Shown: positions 6,290-12,839, numbered from the stretch's first letter. The stretch is DNA of 18,878 nucleotides from an uncultured bacterium (GCA_903826185.1 CAIKDL010000081.1:1-18878); one strand, 5' to 3'. The notes: a model not told the origin generated them from the sequence alone. Made by a program: numbers and translations.

Positions 6290-6805
6290 TTAGATCACAT
6301 CATACTCCAGAAGCAATGTACTATCTCCAGTTTGTGTCGAGTTCCTTAATATGAGTCGATGGTCCAGATTTCTACCAAAAAGCTTTATTCCGGCACCGAA
6401 AAGGATGGGTTCAATCGTGATATAGAGCTTGTTGACCACACCGCTTTCCATGAACATTGTGTATATTTGAGAACCGCCGCAGATGGCGACTTCTTTGAAG
6501 CCTCTTTCATTCAATTCATGAAGCAATTCGTGTGGAGATTTACTGGTAGTTTCCAAAATGTTCTTACCAGTGGCTGCGTCTTTGATCTCAGGAAGTTTTT
6601 CTGGTGAATAAACTATGTTCAGACGGTCTTTAAGCGGTTTATCGAGAGTTTTGTATGTGTTCAGGCCCATTACGACCACGCCGGCACGCTTGGTGATTTC
6701 TACAAAGCGTCTCTTGTCGTCTTTGCTGGTCCAGAAAGCGGCATGTTCGGAGTCTCTGGCTATGTATCCGTCGGCGGATAATGCGGCAGTGATGAAGCAA
6801 ATCAT
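6290..6805 (-). CDS. Dihydrofolate reductase family protein
   Basis: 171 residues, close to bacterial DHFR length. The N-terminus Met-Ile-x-Phe-Ile-x-Ala-x-Ser-x-Asp-Gly-Tyr-Ile-Ala matches DHFR/RibD-C domains. Further family matches are Val-Val-Met-Gly-x-x-Thr-Tyr-x-Thr-Leu (NADPH region), Asn-Ile-Val-Tyr-Ser, a Gly-Gly-Ser-Gln-Ile-Tyr segment before the last helix, and Leu-Tyr-Ile-Thr. The classical Pro-Trp substrate motif is replaced by Phe-Trp-Thr-Ser-Lys-Asp-Asp. It could reduce dihydrofolate made by ThyA 3 kb away. A RibD-like pyrimidine reductase is the alternative; the neighbouring thymidylate genes favour DHFR. The ATG is 9 nt behind an extended -10 box (TGT then TATAAT). Confidence 0.8.
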   Translation of the reverse strand: MICFITAALSADGYIARDSEHAAFWTSKDDKRRFVEITKRAGVVVMGLNTYKTLDKPLKDRLNIVYSPEKLPEIKDAATGKNILETTSKSPHELLHELNERGFKEVAICGGSQIYTMFMESGVVNKLYITIEPILFGAGIKLFGRNLDHRLILRNSTQTGDSTLLLEYDVI

Positions 6806-6814
6806 GATATGTTG

Positions 6815-6823
6815 ATTATAACA
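6815..6823 (-). promoter_or_regulatory. Extended -10 of the DHFR-family gene
   Basis: Read on the minus strand, TGT then TATAAT (6820-6815), with 9 nt to the ATG. No -35 box is recognisable. Confidence 0.6.
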
Positions 6824-6853
6824 TTTTGATACGAATTTTACCCACTGTCATGG

Positions 6854-6881
6854 TTGCGTCTCGCTGTGGTTAGATTATACT
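6854..6881 (+). promoter_or_regulatory. Promoter of the nucleotidyltransferase-deaminase genes
   Basis: TTGCGT (6854-6859), 16-nt spacer, TATACT (6876-6881). The ATG at 6889 is 7 nt after the -10, predicting a leaderless mRNA. Confidence 0.7.
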
Positions 6882-6888
6882 TTACTCC

Positions 6889-7521
6889 ATGACAACAAAA
6901 GGCTTCATGACCAACAGCGGCATCTTCGCTCTCGGATCGAACTTCAAAGATCGTTTCGTACCGGATTACAAAAAACTCGGAAAACTGGTTACGCATTGCA
7001 AAGCTATCGGACTCAAGATTGTTTTGACTCAAGGAACTTATGACATGGTGCACATCGGTCATGCTAGATATTTCGAAGAAGCCAGAAAGCATGGTGACCT
7101 TCTAGTAGTCGGTGTCGATAGCGACAAGAAAGTGCGCGCCAGGAAGGGTCCAGACAGGCCGATAGTCCCACAAACTGAACGCTTGGAAATGGTCACACAC
7201 ATGAGGTCTGTCGATATTGTCACTCTCAAGGAACACAAGGTTCCAAGGTGGCATCTGATCAAGACGGTGCGTCCAGATGTGCTCATTATCACCAAGGAAA
7301 CCCTGAAGAAATACAATGGTAAGGAGCTAAAAGAGATGAAATCTTACTGCGGCAAAACAGTTGTCCTAAATCCAATGGCCGTTACTTCGACCAGTGCTAA
7401 GATCCGTCTATTGCAACTCAAACTAGCCAAGCGTTTTGAAAAGGCGATCGTGCCGAAGCTGGCTGATATGATCTCTGACGCGCTCGGTCATTCCAAAAGC
7501 CCGAAGAGCAAGAAAAAATAA
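6889..7521 (+). CDS. Cytidylyltransferase-like nucleotidyltransferase (RfaE domain II / HldE-C type)
   Basis: 210 residues. The nucleotidyltransferase signature is intact: Thr-Gln-Gly-Thr-Tyr-Asp-Met-Val-His55-Ile-Gly-His58, then an Ala-Arg-x-Phe-Glu-Glu-Ala helix and a Val-Gly-Val-Asp-Ser-Asp strand end. A Thr-Ser-Thr-Ser-Ala-Lys-Ile (166-172) matches the C-terminal Ser-Thr-Ser/Thr nucleotide-contact motif. Family members join CTP or ATP to a phosphorylated sugar, glycerol or cofactor precursor. The substrate cannot be read from sequence, and no heptose genes are nearby. The basic tail (Ser-Lys-Ser-Pro-Lys-Ser-Lys-Lys-Lys) is unusual. The next gene starts 2 nt after the stop and carries a degenerate relative of this domain. 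The ATG at 6889 is preferred because of promoter spacing; Met7 is an alternative. Confidence 0.85.
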   Translation: MTTKGFMTNSGIFALGSNFKDRFVPDYKKLGKLVTHCKAIGLKIVLTQGTYDMVHIGHARYFEEARKHGDLLVVGVDSDKKVRARKGPDRPIVPQTERLEMVTHMRSVDIVTLKEHKVPRWHLIKTVRPDVLIITKETLKKYNGKELKEMKSYCGKTVVLNPMAVTSTSAKIRLLQLKLAKRFEKAIVPKLADMISDALGHSKSPKSKKK

Positions 7522-7522
7522 C

Positions 7523-8380
7523 ATGGAGAAAAAGGAAATTTCCATCCTTGCATATATTCCGGTGCTGCACGAGGGGTACCGCAGATTTTTTGAGAAACAC
7601 AAAGATGCGAAAAAGCTTTTTTTGCTAGGCACAGACGTCACTCAAACGTTCAGACAACTGGCAAAAGATATCAGAGCGCTTCCGCCAGAATTGATAGCTG
7701 ATTCTATAAGAGCGTGGAAAATCTTTGATTCGGTTGAGATCGTTGACGCGAAGGCGCTAGAAGGATTCGCTGGTCGAAAACCCACTCTCATAATGCCCGA
7801 TGAGGACATCATGCACGAATTGCAAGAGAAATATTTTCCGAAGGCCGGTGTATCTTTTGATTCCATATTTCTGCGTTGGGATAAGCACAAATCTTTCGAG
7901 AATAAGCCGGTTGAAGCCGATCAGAAGATTTCCGGCGAGGAATTTGATAAAAAGATAATCACTTTATTGCGCAAAGAGGCCGATAAAAGCCCTGATTTTT
8001 GGCGTCAGATAGGCGCGGCCGTGTTTCGAGATGGAAAGGCTATTTTGACTGCCTATAATGCCGCCGTGCCGGACCAATACATGCCATATATAGAGGGAGA
8101 TCCAAGGTCGGACTTCCACAAAGGCGTAAATGTAGAGCTGTCTACATCTTTTCATGCTGAAGCCAGACTTATCGCCGAAGCCGCTCAGAAGGGTATATGT
8201 CTAGAAGGTGTGGAAATGTACGCCACAACTTTTCCTTGTCCACCTTGCGCCAAACTCATCGCTTATTCTGGAGTAAAGAAGCTTTATTATGCCGATGGTT
8301 ATGGCGTTTTGGATGGTGAAAGGATTTTGAAAGATAGAGGAGTCGAGATTATTTTTGTGGAGACAAAACCTGCGAATTGA
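7523..8380 (+). CDS. dCMP deaminase-like protein with an N-terminal degenerate nucleotidyltransferase-like domain
   Basis: 285 residues, far longer than a usual dCMP deaminase (about 150-180). The C-terminal half (about 135-280) is a zinc cytidine/dCMP deaminase: His211-Ala-Glu213 and Pro-Cys239-Pro-Pro-Cys242-Ala-Lys, then Gly-Val-x-x-Leu-Tyr-Tyr and a Tyr-x-x-x-Asp-Gly segment. The N-terminal part (1-130) begins Ser-Ile-Leu-Ala-Tyr-Ile-Pro-Val-Leu-His16-Glu-Gly-Tyr19-Arg-Arg-Phe-Phe-Glu. This lines up with the HxGH region of nucleotidyltransferases but has HEGY, so the second His is lost. A role in making dUMP for ThyA is inferred from context. Deamination of another nucleotide, or of the product of the upstream gene, is possible. 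The ATG immediately follows the previous stop, so the two genes are surely co-transcribed and probably translationally coupled. Confidence 0.82.
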   Translation: MEKKEISILAYIPVLHEGYRRFFEKHKDAKKLFLLGTDVTQTFRQLAKDIRALPPELIADSIRAWKIFDSVEIVDAKALEGFAGRKPTLIMPDEDIMHELQEKYFPKAGVSFDSIFLRWDKHKSFENKPVEADQKISGEEFDKKIITLLRKEADKSPDFWRQIGAAVFRDGKAILTAYNAAVPDQYMPYIEGDPRSDFHKGVNVELSTSFHAEARLIAEAAQKGICLEGVEMYATTFPCPPCAKLIAYSGVKKLYYADGYGVLDGERILKDRGVEIIFVETKPAN

Positions 8381-8405
8381 CATACTTCATTCGTCGATGT
8401 AGTCT
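8377..8405 (+). promoter_or_regulatory. Candidate promoter of the HIT-like gene
   Basis: A perfect TTGACA (8377-8382) overlaps the stop of the deaminase gene, followed by a 17-nt spacer and a weak TAGTCT (8400-8405). Initiation near 8412 would leave a 40-nt leader with a Shine-Dalgarno site. Confidence 0.45.
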
Positions 8406-8451
8406 CAAAAATAGAAAGTAGAAGAGGAACAACCCAATAGGAGAGTTTTTC

Positions 8452-9081
8452 ATGTACGAATTCATGAAGCAGCTTGAGGTACCTGGCATCAAGCAAGAAG
8501 ATATCTGGCAATTGTTCAACGTCAGCTACTTCTCGTATTACCAGCTGAAAGTTCAACAGTTGCGTTCAGGTGAATGTGGTTTTTGCCATATCGATCTCAC
8601 CATCAACCATCCATTCGACGCCAGGAATGACTCGTGGCACATTTGGGAGAACACTGTGTCGCCTCAACCTGGTCATATCCATCAGTTTGTCATTCCATGC
8701 CGCCGGCATGTGATGTCGCTCAATGAACTGACCGACAAAGAAGTAGTCGATCTGCACCATCTGACGAAATGGTTCTGTCGTGAGTTCAATATCACCGGAG
8801 GTGTGCAACTTGTCCGCGATGGCGATCCAGCCTTCAATGCCAAAAGCATGCCGCATCTGCACTATAACTATCATGTTCCATCGGGGAAGATGGAGTCCAA
8901 GGTGACCATCTGTAAGTCGGAGCAGGATTTGCTCGACAAGTTTGCGATCTTACTGGTTTTCGAGAAGATGCGTATAAACCTCGAAAAGGGATGGTCTCAG
9001 TTCGAAGATCTGAGTCCAACAGAGATGGAATTGATCGCAAAGAAACTAGTTCCACCGGTCTCGGCAGCCGCAACCAAGTAA
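8452..9081 (+). CDS. HIT-like (histidine triad superfamily) protein with atypical motif
   Basis: 209 residues, longer than usual HIT proteins. Cys42-Gly-Phe-Cys45 near the N-terminus fits the zinc pair of many HIT proteins. Trp-His-Ile-Trp-Glu-Asn, Pro-Gly-His-Ile-His-Gln-Phe-Val-Ile-Pro and Arg-His-Val-Met-Ser-Leu match the HIT core. The triad reads His135-Leu-His137-Tyr-Asn139-Tyr-His141, so the third His of HxHxH is Asn, with another His two further on. HIT enzymes hydrolyse or transfer nucleoside phosphates; GalT-type transferases also vary at the third position (Gln). Activity is therefore uncertain. A GGAG (8440-8443) eight nt before the ATG is a proper Shine-Dalgarno site, unlike most neighbours. 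A strong terminator follows. Confidence 0.8.
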   Translation: MYEFMKQLEVPGIKQEDIWQLFNVSYFSYYQLKVQQLRSGECGFCHIDLTINHPFDARNDSWHIWENTVSPQPGHIHQFVIPCRRHVMSLNELTDKEVVDLHHLTKWFCREFNITGGVQLVRDGDPAFNAKSMPHLHYNYHVPSGKMESKVTICKSEQDLLDKFAILLVFEKMRINLEKGWSQFEDLSPTEMELIAKKLVPPVSAAATK

Positions 9082-9091
9082 GTCAAGGCTC

Positions 9092-9120
9092 AAAGGCGTC
9101 TCACCTAGACGCCTTTTTTT
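9092..9120 (+). terminator. Intrinsic terminator after the HIT-like gene
   Basis: An 8-bp GC-rich stem (9094-9101 with 9107-9114; extendable by A-T pairs), 5-nt loop, then seven T. It serves the plus strand; on the minus strand only a weak T-run follows. Confidence 0.9.
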
Positions 9121-9129
9121 ATTTCCTCC

Positions 9130-9603
9130 TTATTTTTTGTAATCCTTTGGTTGGCCAAATTTGAATCTCCAAGCCTCGTCTTTGCCGAGTGCTTGTAGAT
9201 CGGGCTCTATCAAATGTGCGTGTATGTGCAGAACGCTATTTCCATAAGACCCATGTTCTTGATTGCTGCCGAAACGTATGGCAATACCGCCACCGGGGAT
9301 ATTTCTCTTCAGGGATTCTTCTTTGAAGAGCTCTATCAGTTCGGCGCCAGCTTCGGATTCCATTTCTGTCAGGTGCTCGATATGCGTTTTATATATAGCC
9401 AAAAGCTGGTGCTTGATCTTTTCATATGGCCATTGGTTGTCAGTCAGGATCCAATATTTTCCTTCTTTGATGATGGGCTTTTTGTGATATTTTTTCAAAT
9501 TTTCGATGCAAAATGGACAATGTTTTTCCTCAGCGATCTTATGCATCACTTCTTTTTGGTCATCGCGCCTGATGTTGTCTAGAATAATATATTTTTTTGT
9601 CAT
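9130..9603 (-). CDS. HIT family protein (canonical triad)
   Basis: 157 residues. His-Cys29-Pro-Phe-Cys32 forms the N-terminal zinc pair. A central Pro-Gly-Gly-Gly-Ile-Ala-Ile-Arg-Phe-Gly segment is followed by the triad Val-Leu-His126-Ile-His128-Ala-His130-Leu-Ile, a full HxHxH motif. Such proteins are nucleotide hydrolases or adenylyl-transferring enzymes; the substrate is not visible. It starts 18 nt after the thyA stop with no Shine-Dalgarno site, so it is read from the thyA transcript. It differs clearly from the neighbouring HIT-like protein at 8452-9081 and is not a recent duplicate. Confidence 0.92.
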   Translation of the reverse strand: MTKKYIILDNIRRDDQKEVMHKIAEEKHCPFCIENLKKYHKKPIIKEGKYWILTDNQWPYEKIKHQLLAIYKTHIEHLTEMESEAGAELIELFKEESLKRNIPGGGIAIRFGSNQEHGSYGNSVLHIHAHLIEPDLQALGKDEAWRFKFGQPKDYKK

Positions 9604-9621
9604 TTTAAGTTATTTTGCGCG

Positions 9622-10533
9622 CTAGATCGCCACTGGTATGCCTTTTATGCCCGGATGAGGCTTGTAGTCAGACAAAGTAAAATCCTCCTTACGGGTCGCA
9701 AAGAAATCTTTTTTGTCTGGATTAAGAGTCATTGTTGGGAAAGCGATCGGTTCGCGTTTGAGCATTTCTTCTACGGCTGGTACTTGGTCGACATAGATAT
9801 GAGCATCTGAAATAGTGTGAATGTATTCATAAGGTTCCAAACCGGTTGCTTGAGCGATAGCCATGAGAAGGGCGGCATACTGGATCATGTTTGCTGGGAC
9901 ACCGACTGGTACGTCACCAGACCTTTGCATCATATGTAAAGTTAGTTTGTTATTCAATACTCTAAGGTGTATCCAACCATGACACGGCGCCACCACGACC
10001 TTTTGCTGTTTTCCTGTACCACGGATAGTGTACTGAGGTATCCACGGAGTTATGAAATGCGTGCGCAGATGTGGGAATTCTTTTATTTGCTCGATTATAT
10101 TTTTGAATTGATCGAACGTATGACCATCGGCTGTGGGGAAGTCGTGGAAAGCTGCGCCATAAGATCCAGGACCCAGATCGCCAGTCTCTAAGCCGCGTTT
10201 TTTGCATTTTGCTTCGGTGCCCCAAGGCGCCCACCAAGAGCAGCCGAACTCCTCGAGCTTTTTCAAAGTCCTTGCTCCATTGGCAAATGCTAAGATTTCC
10301 GCTATGGCTTGTTGCCAGATAGTCACAGAAAGCATTGTTGACGTCTTTGGACTCATATTCCTCTCAGTGATCATTGGAAATCCATTTTCCATTTTGAAAT
10401 GCATCGAGCCCGGACCCATGAGGGTGATAGCATCCACTTCCTGCTGTGTGCCAGTTCTTACTCCTTGTTCCAGTATCCTTTTTAATAAGTCTCGATATTG
10501 AGTATCAGGTGTACGTTGGTTGTATGGTTTCAT
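9622..10533 (-). CDS. thyA: Thymidylate synthase ThyA, divergent
   Basis: 303 residues (Escherichia coli 264). The enzyme methylates dUMP with methylene-tetrahydrofolate. Visible key residues: Arg26-Thr-Gly-Thr (phosphate loop), catalytic Cys184 in Ala-Pro-Cys-His-Gly-Trp, Gln-Arg204-Ser-Gly-Asp207, Asn215 in Pro-Ala-Asn-Met-Ile-Gln-Tyr-Ala, His246/Tyr248 in Asp-Ala-His-Ile-Tyr, and the C-terminal Pro-His-Pro-Gly-Ile with terminal Val-Ala-Ile. The set is complete except that the Arg-Arg pair contacting the partner-subunit dUMP phosphate is Arg157-Thr158, and the usual Tyr-Gly-x-Gln-Trp-Arg is Tyr-Gly-Ala-Ala-Phe-His. A Cys/Trp-rich insertion (about 98-112) adds length. A GAGGT (10545-10549) 11 nt upstream is a marginal Shine-Dalgarno site. 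It is followed by a HIT gene in the same transcript. Confidence 0.93.
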   Translation of the reverse strand: MKPYNQRTPDTQYRDLLKRILEQGVRTGTQQEVDAITLMGPGSMHFKMENGFPMITERNMSPKTSTMLSVTIWQQAIAEILAFANGARTLKKLEEFGCSWWAPWGTEAKCKKRGLETGDLGPGSYGAAFHDFPTADGHTFDQFKNIIEQIKEFPHLRTHFITPWIPQYTIRGTGKQQKVVVAPCHGWIHLRVLNNKLTLHMMQRSGDVPVGVPANMIQYAALLMAIAQATGLEPYEYIHTISDAHIYVDQVPAVEEMLKREPIAFPTMTLNPDKKDFFATRKEDFTLSDYKPHPGIKGIPVAI

Positions 10534-10634
10534 ATTTATATATTACCTCATTGGTATTTTATTGCACGGGTGTGGATGGTGCGCCAGCCTGACTTTCCCC
10601 TTGCATCTTGAATTGTATTGTGTAATATAACCTC

Positions 10635-11005
10635 CAGAGCACATGTTCAAGAACCTGTAAGCTCTGCCAGCCTTGGCAGCGTCCAAGACTGGTTTGCATG
10701 CATCGGTCAGATCGATGACCGAACCAAAAGGGCCATTAGGCCCTGGCCGACACAATGGAGACCCTATCTCTAATGCACGATCAGGATCCGGTCAGGAGGG
10801 TGTGAATAAAAATCACCTGAAGGACTACAAGGACTCGCGTGTTCAATTGGTGGCCTACTCTGTTCCTAGGCCGAAACAAAGGGGGTGGGGAAACTGGACT
10901 GCAAACAGTTTACCCCCCACGATTTCTGGTGGTGTCCGCCGTGACTGACGGATGCTCCTCCCGGGCCGGCTTGCTTCTCCTCCTGAAAGCAATGCCGGTC
11001 TTTTT
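10635..11005 (+). ncRNA. Candidate structured non-coding RNA, family not identified
   Basis: The 540-nt gap between thyA and glyA has no convincing gene but is dense in perfect hairpins. These are AGAGC/GCTCT with an inner GTTC/GAAC stem (10636-10665), CGGTCA/TGACCG (10704-10721), AGGGCC/GGCCCT (10729-10744), GGCCTA/TAGGCC (10852-10872), a 12-bp GTGGGGAAACTG arm (10885-10920) and CCGT/ACGG (10939-10951). The series ends in a plus-strand terminator. A weak promoter (TTGCAT 10601-10606, 16 nt, TAATAT 10623-10628) would start it near 10635. I could not find the signature sequences of RNase P RNA, tmRNA, SRP RNA or 6S RNA by eye. An 82-codon minus-strand open stretch (10543-10791) overlaps it and is judged less likely. 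The 5' end is uncertain. Confidence 0.5.
10965..11005 (+). terminator. Intrinsic terminator before glyA
   Basis: A stem of GCCGGC-TTGCTT (10965-10976) with AAGCAA-GCCGGT (10987-10999, one bulged T), 10-nt loop, then TCTTTTTCTTTT. It separates the upstream RNA region from glyA. The loop shows CTCCTCCTG, complementary to CAGGAGG at 10793-10799. Confidence 0.8.
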
Positions 11006-11057
11006 CTTTTGCAGCTTTCTTTTGTGGCCAACGCTTGTGTGGCCCGTGCTTTTTTCA

Positions 11058-11066
11058 TGTTAGAAT
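11058..11066 (+). promoter_or_regulatory. Extended -10 of glyA
   Basis: TGT then TAGAAT (11061-11066), 8 nt before the glyA ATG at 11075. It predicts a leaderless glyA mRNA. Confidence 0.65.
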
Positions 11067-11074
11067 ACTATTCT

Positions 11075-12331
11075 ATGAAAGACAAACAAATTAAAAAGCT
11101 CTTAGACGCCGAGAAGAAACGCCAGAAGGAGGTCATCAACCTGATTGCTTCTGAGAATTATGTTTCCAATGATGTCTTACAAGCCCTTGGTTCGGAATTG
11201 ACTAACAAATACGCCGAAGGCTACTCCGGCAAACGCTATTATGGTGGCAATGAGATTGTAGATAAAGTCGAGAGCCTTTGTATTGAGCGTGCCTTGAAAC
11301 TTTTCAAGCTCGATCCAAAAGAGTGGCATGTGAATGTGCAAGCGTTGTCTGGCTCGCCAGCCAACTTGGCGGTCTATGTAGGACTTTTACCCTCACCGAA
11401 CTCCAAAGACCCAAATTTCAAACCAGCCAAGATTATGGGTATGTCTCTAGATCATGGCGGTCACCTCACTCATGGTCACAAAGTCTCAGCTACTGGAAAG
11501 TTTTGGACACAAGTGCCCTATGGTCTAGATCCAAAAACAGAAGTTTTGAATTATGAAGGTATCCGCGAACTGGCCTTGAAAGAGAAACCAGACATCATTG
11601 TGGCTGGCTATACGGCATATCCACGCCGTATCGATTGGGCCAAGATGCGCGAGATAGCAGATGCGGTTGATACCGGCACTGGTAAGAGAGCGCTTCTCAT
11701 GGTTGATATGTCTCATGTCGCTGGTTTGGTTGCCGGAGGAGTGTATCCACCACCATTTCCTTATGCTGATATCGTGACTACCACAACTCATAAGACTTTA
11801 CGTGGTCCGAGATCGGCGCTTATATTCGTCCGAAAGGACATACCGGGGCAAGTACCTGTGCGCGAGCTTGATAAGAAAATAGATCGAGCCGTATTCCCGG
11901 GTTTGCAGGGAGGTCCTCACGAGAATCAGATTGCCGCGGTCGCAGTGGCTTTGAAAGAAGCCTCGGAGCCGGCTTTCAAGAAATATGCCAAACAAGTCGT
12001 GAAAAATGCCGCTGCTTTGGCCGACGAGCTTCATAAGCGTGGCTGGCGCCTTATCTCCGGCGGTACTGATTCGCATCTTATACTTATAGATACTTGGAAT
12101 GGCGGCAAGAAAAATGAAAAAGGTGCCGGTGCTATATCTGGAAAAGAAGCCAGCGATCGCCTGGAAAAGATTGGTATCATAGTCAATAAGAACGCCATAC
12201 CTTTCGACACGCGCCCCCCAGTTGATCCTTCTGGTATCCGCATCGGTTCGGCTGCCGAAACAACTCGCGGCAAAAAAGAAAAAGACATGAGAGCGATCGC
12301 CAAGAAGATTGACGAGGCTTTGAAGAAATAG
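11075..12331 (+). CDS. glyA: Serine hydroxymethyltransferase GlyA
   Basis: 418 residues from the ATG at 11075, matching the usual 415-420. The enzyme converts serine and tetrahydrofolate to glycine and methylene-tetrahydrofolate, the one-carbon donor of ThyA. Conserved N-terminus: Asn-Leu-Ile-Ala-Ser-Glu-Asn-Tyr-Val-Ser, then Asn-Lys-Tyr-Ala-Glu-Gly-Tyr-x-Gly-x-Arg-Tyr-Tyr-Gly-Gly. The PLP lysine is Lys240 in Thr-Thr-Thr-Thr-His-Lys-Thr-Leu-Arg-Gly-Pro-Arg. Asp-Met-Ser-His-Val-Ala-Gly-Leu-Val holds the cofactor aspartate. The open frame extends upstream to an ATG at 10952, but those 41 codons cross the terminator and promoter and lack family similarity, so they are not translated. dut follows after 13 nt. 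Confidence 0.97.
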   Translation: MKDKQIKKLLDAEKKRQKEVINLIASENYVSNDVLQALGSELTNKYAEGYSGKRYYGGNEIVDKVESLCIERALKLFKLDPKEWHVNVQALSGSPANLAVYVGLLPSPNSKDPNFKPAKIMGMSLDHGGHLTHGHKVSATGKFWTQVPYGLDPKTEVLNYEGIRELALKEKPDIIVAGYTAYPRRIDWAKMREIADAVDTGTGKRALLMVDMSHVAGLVAGGVYPPPFPYADIVTTTTHKTLRGPRSALIFVRKDIPGQVPVRELDKKIDRAVFPGLQGGPHENQIAAVAVALKEASEPAFKKYAKQVVKNAAALADELHKRGWRLISGGTDSHLILIDTWNGGKKNEKGAGAISGKEASDRLEKIGIIVNKNAIPFDTRPPVDPSGIRIGSAAETTRGKKEKDMRAIAKKIDEALKK

Positions 12332-12344
12332 GTCGGCGCATAAT

Positions 12345-12767
12345 ATGAAATTAAAGATAAAACGTTTACATAAAGATGCCAAACTTCCGTCATATGCCCA
12401 TCCAGGCGATGTTGGTCTGGACGTCTATTCGCTGGAAGCTAAAACTCTGAAGCCTGGAGAACATCATATATTCTTCGTTGGCTTTGCCATGGAATTTCCG
12501 ACCGGTTTTGCAGCGATATTCAAAGACAAGAGTGGTGTAGCTAAAGCTGGTATGCACGTCATGGGCGGCGTCTATGATGCCGGCTATCGTGGTGAATACA
12601 ATGTTCACCTAGTGAATCTTGGCGATAAGCCGCACACATTCGAAAAAGGAGATAAGCTGGCGCAAATCATAATATATCCGGTAGAGATTGCTAGCATCGA
12701 GGAATCCGCAGAACTTTCCGATCACGTGCGTGGCGAAGGCCGATGGGGAAGCACTGGTAAGAAATAG
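12345..12767 (+). CDS. dut: dUTP diphosphatase (trimeric dUTPase)
   Basis: 140 residues, typical of the homotrimeric family that cleaves dUTP to dUMP and pyrophosphate. All five motifs are present, some in variant form: (1) Pro-Gly-Asp-Val-Gly-Leu-Asp-Val-Tyr-Ser; (2) Lys-Asp-Lys-Ser-Gly-Val-Ala; (3) Gly-Gly-Val-Tyr-Asp-Ala-Gly-Tyr-Arg-Gly-Glu with the catalytic Asp; (4) Gly-Asp-Lys-Leu-Ala-Gln-Ile-Ile-Ile; (5) Arg-Gly-Glu-Gly-Arg-Trp-Gly-Ser-Thr-Gly at the C-terminal arm. Motif 2 has Lys-Ser-Gly-Val in place of the common Arg-Ser-Gly-Leu, and motif 5 has Trp for Phe. It is 13 nt after glyA, likely the same transcript; no Shine-Dalgarno site. It supplies dUMP to ThyA. Confidence 0.95.
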   Translation: MKLKIKRLHKDAKLPSYAHPGDVGLDVYSLEAKTLKPGEHHIFFVGFAMEFPTGFAAIFKDKSGVAKAGMHVMGGVYDAGYRGEYNVHLVNLGDKPHTFEKGDKLAQIIIYPVEIASIEESAELSDHVRGEGRWGSTGKK

Positions 12768-12839
12768 GCATAGGTCACGACGGCGCATCATCTACGTTTG
12801 TTCCGGCGCTGTGTTGCGGCAGATTTTTCGCGTTCTTTC

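Noticed and set aside
10585..10606. Minus-strand GGGGAAAGTCAGGCT near the thyA leader, also P4-like
   Set aside because: No partner block and no room for the rest of an RNase P RNA before thyA.
10543..10791. Minus-strand open frame of 82 codons (TTG start possible at 10755) ending 9 nt before thyA, with four Cys in its last 55 residues
   Set aside because: Its composition is protein-like, but the only start is a TTG without a ribosome site, an overlapping plus-strand frame is open too, and the region consists of perfect hairpins ending in a plus-strand terminator. RNA explains it better; a small protein is not excluded.
10952..11074. Upstream extension of the glyA frame (41 codons)
   Set aside because: It crosses a terminator and the glyA promoter and has no serine hydroxymethyltransferase similarity.
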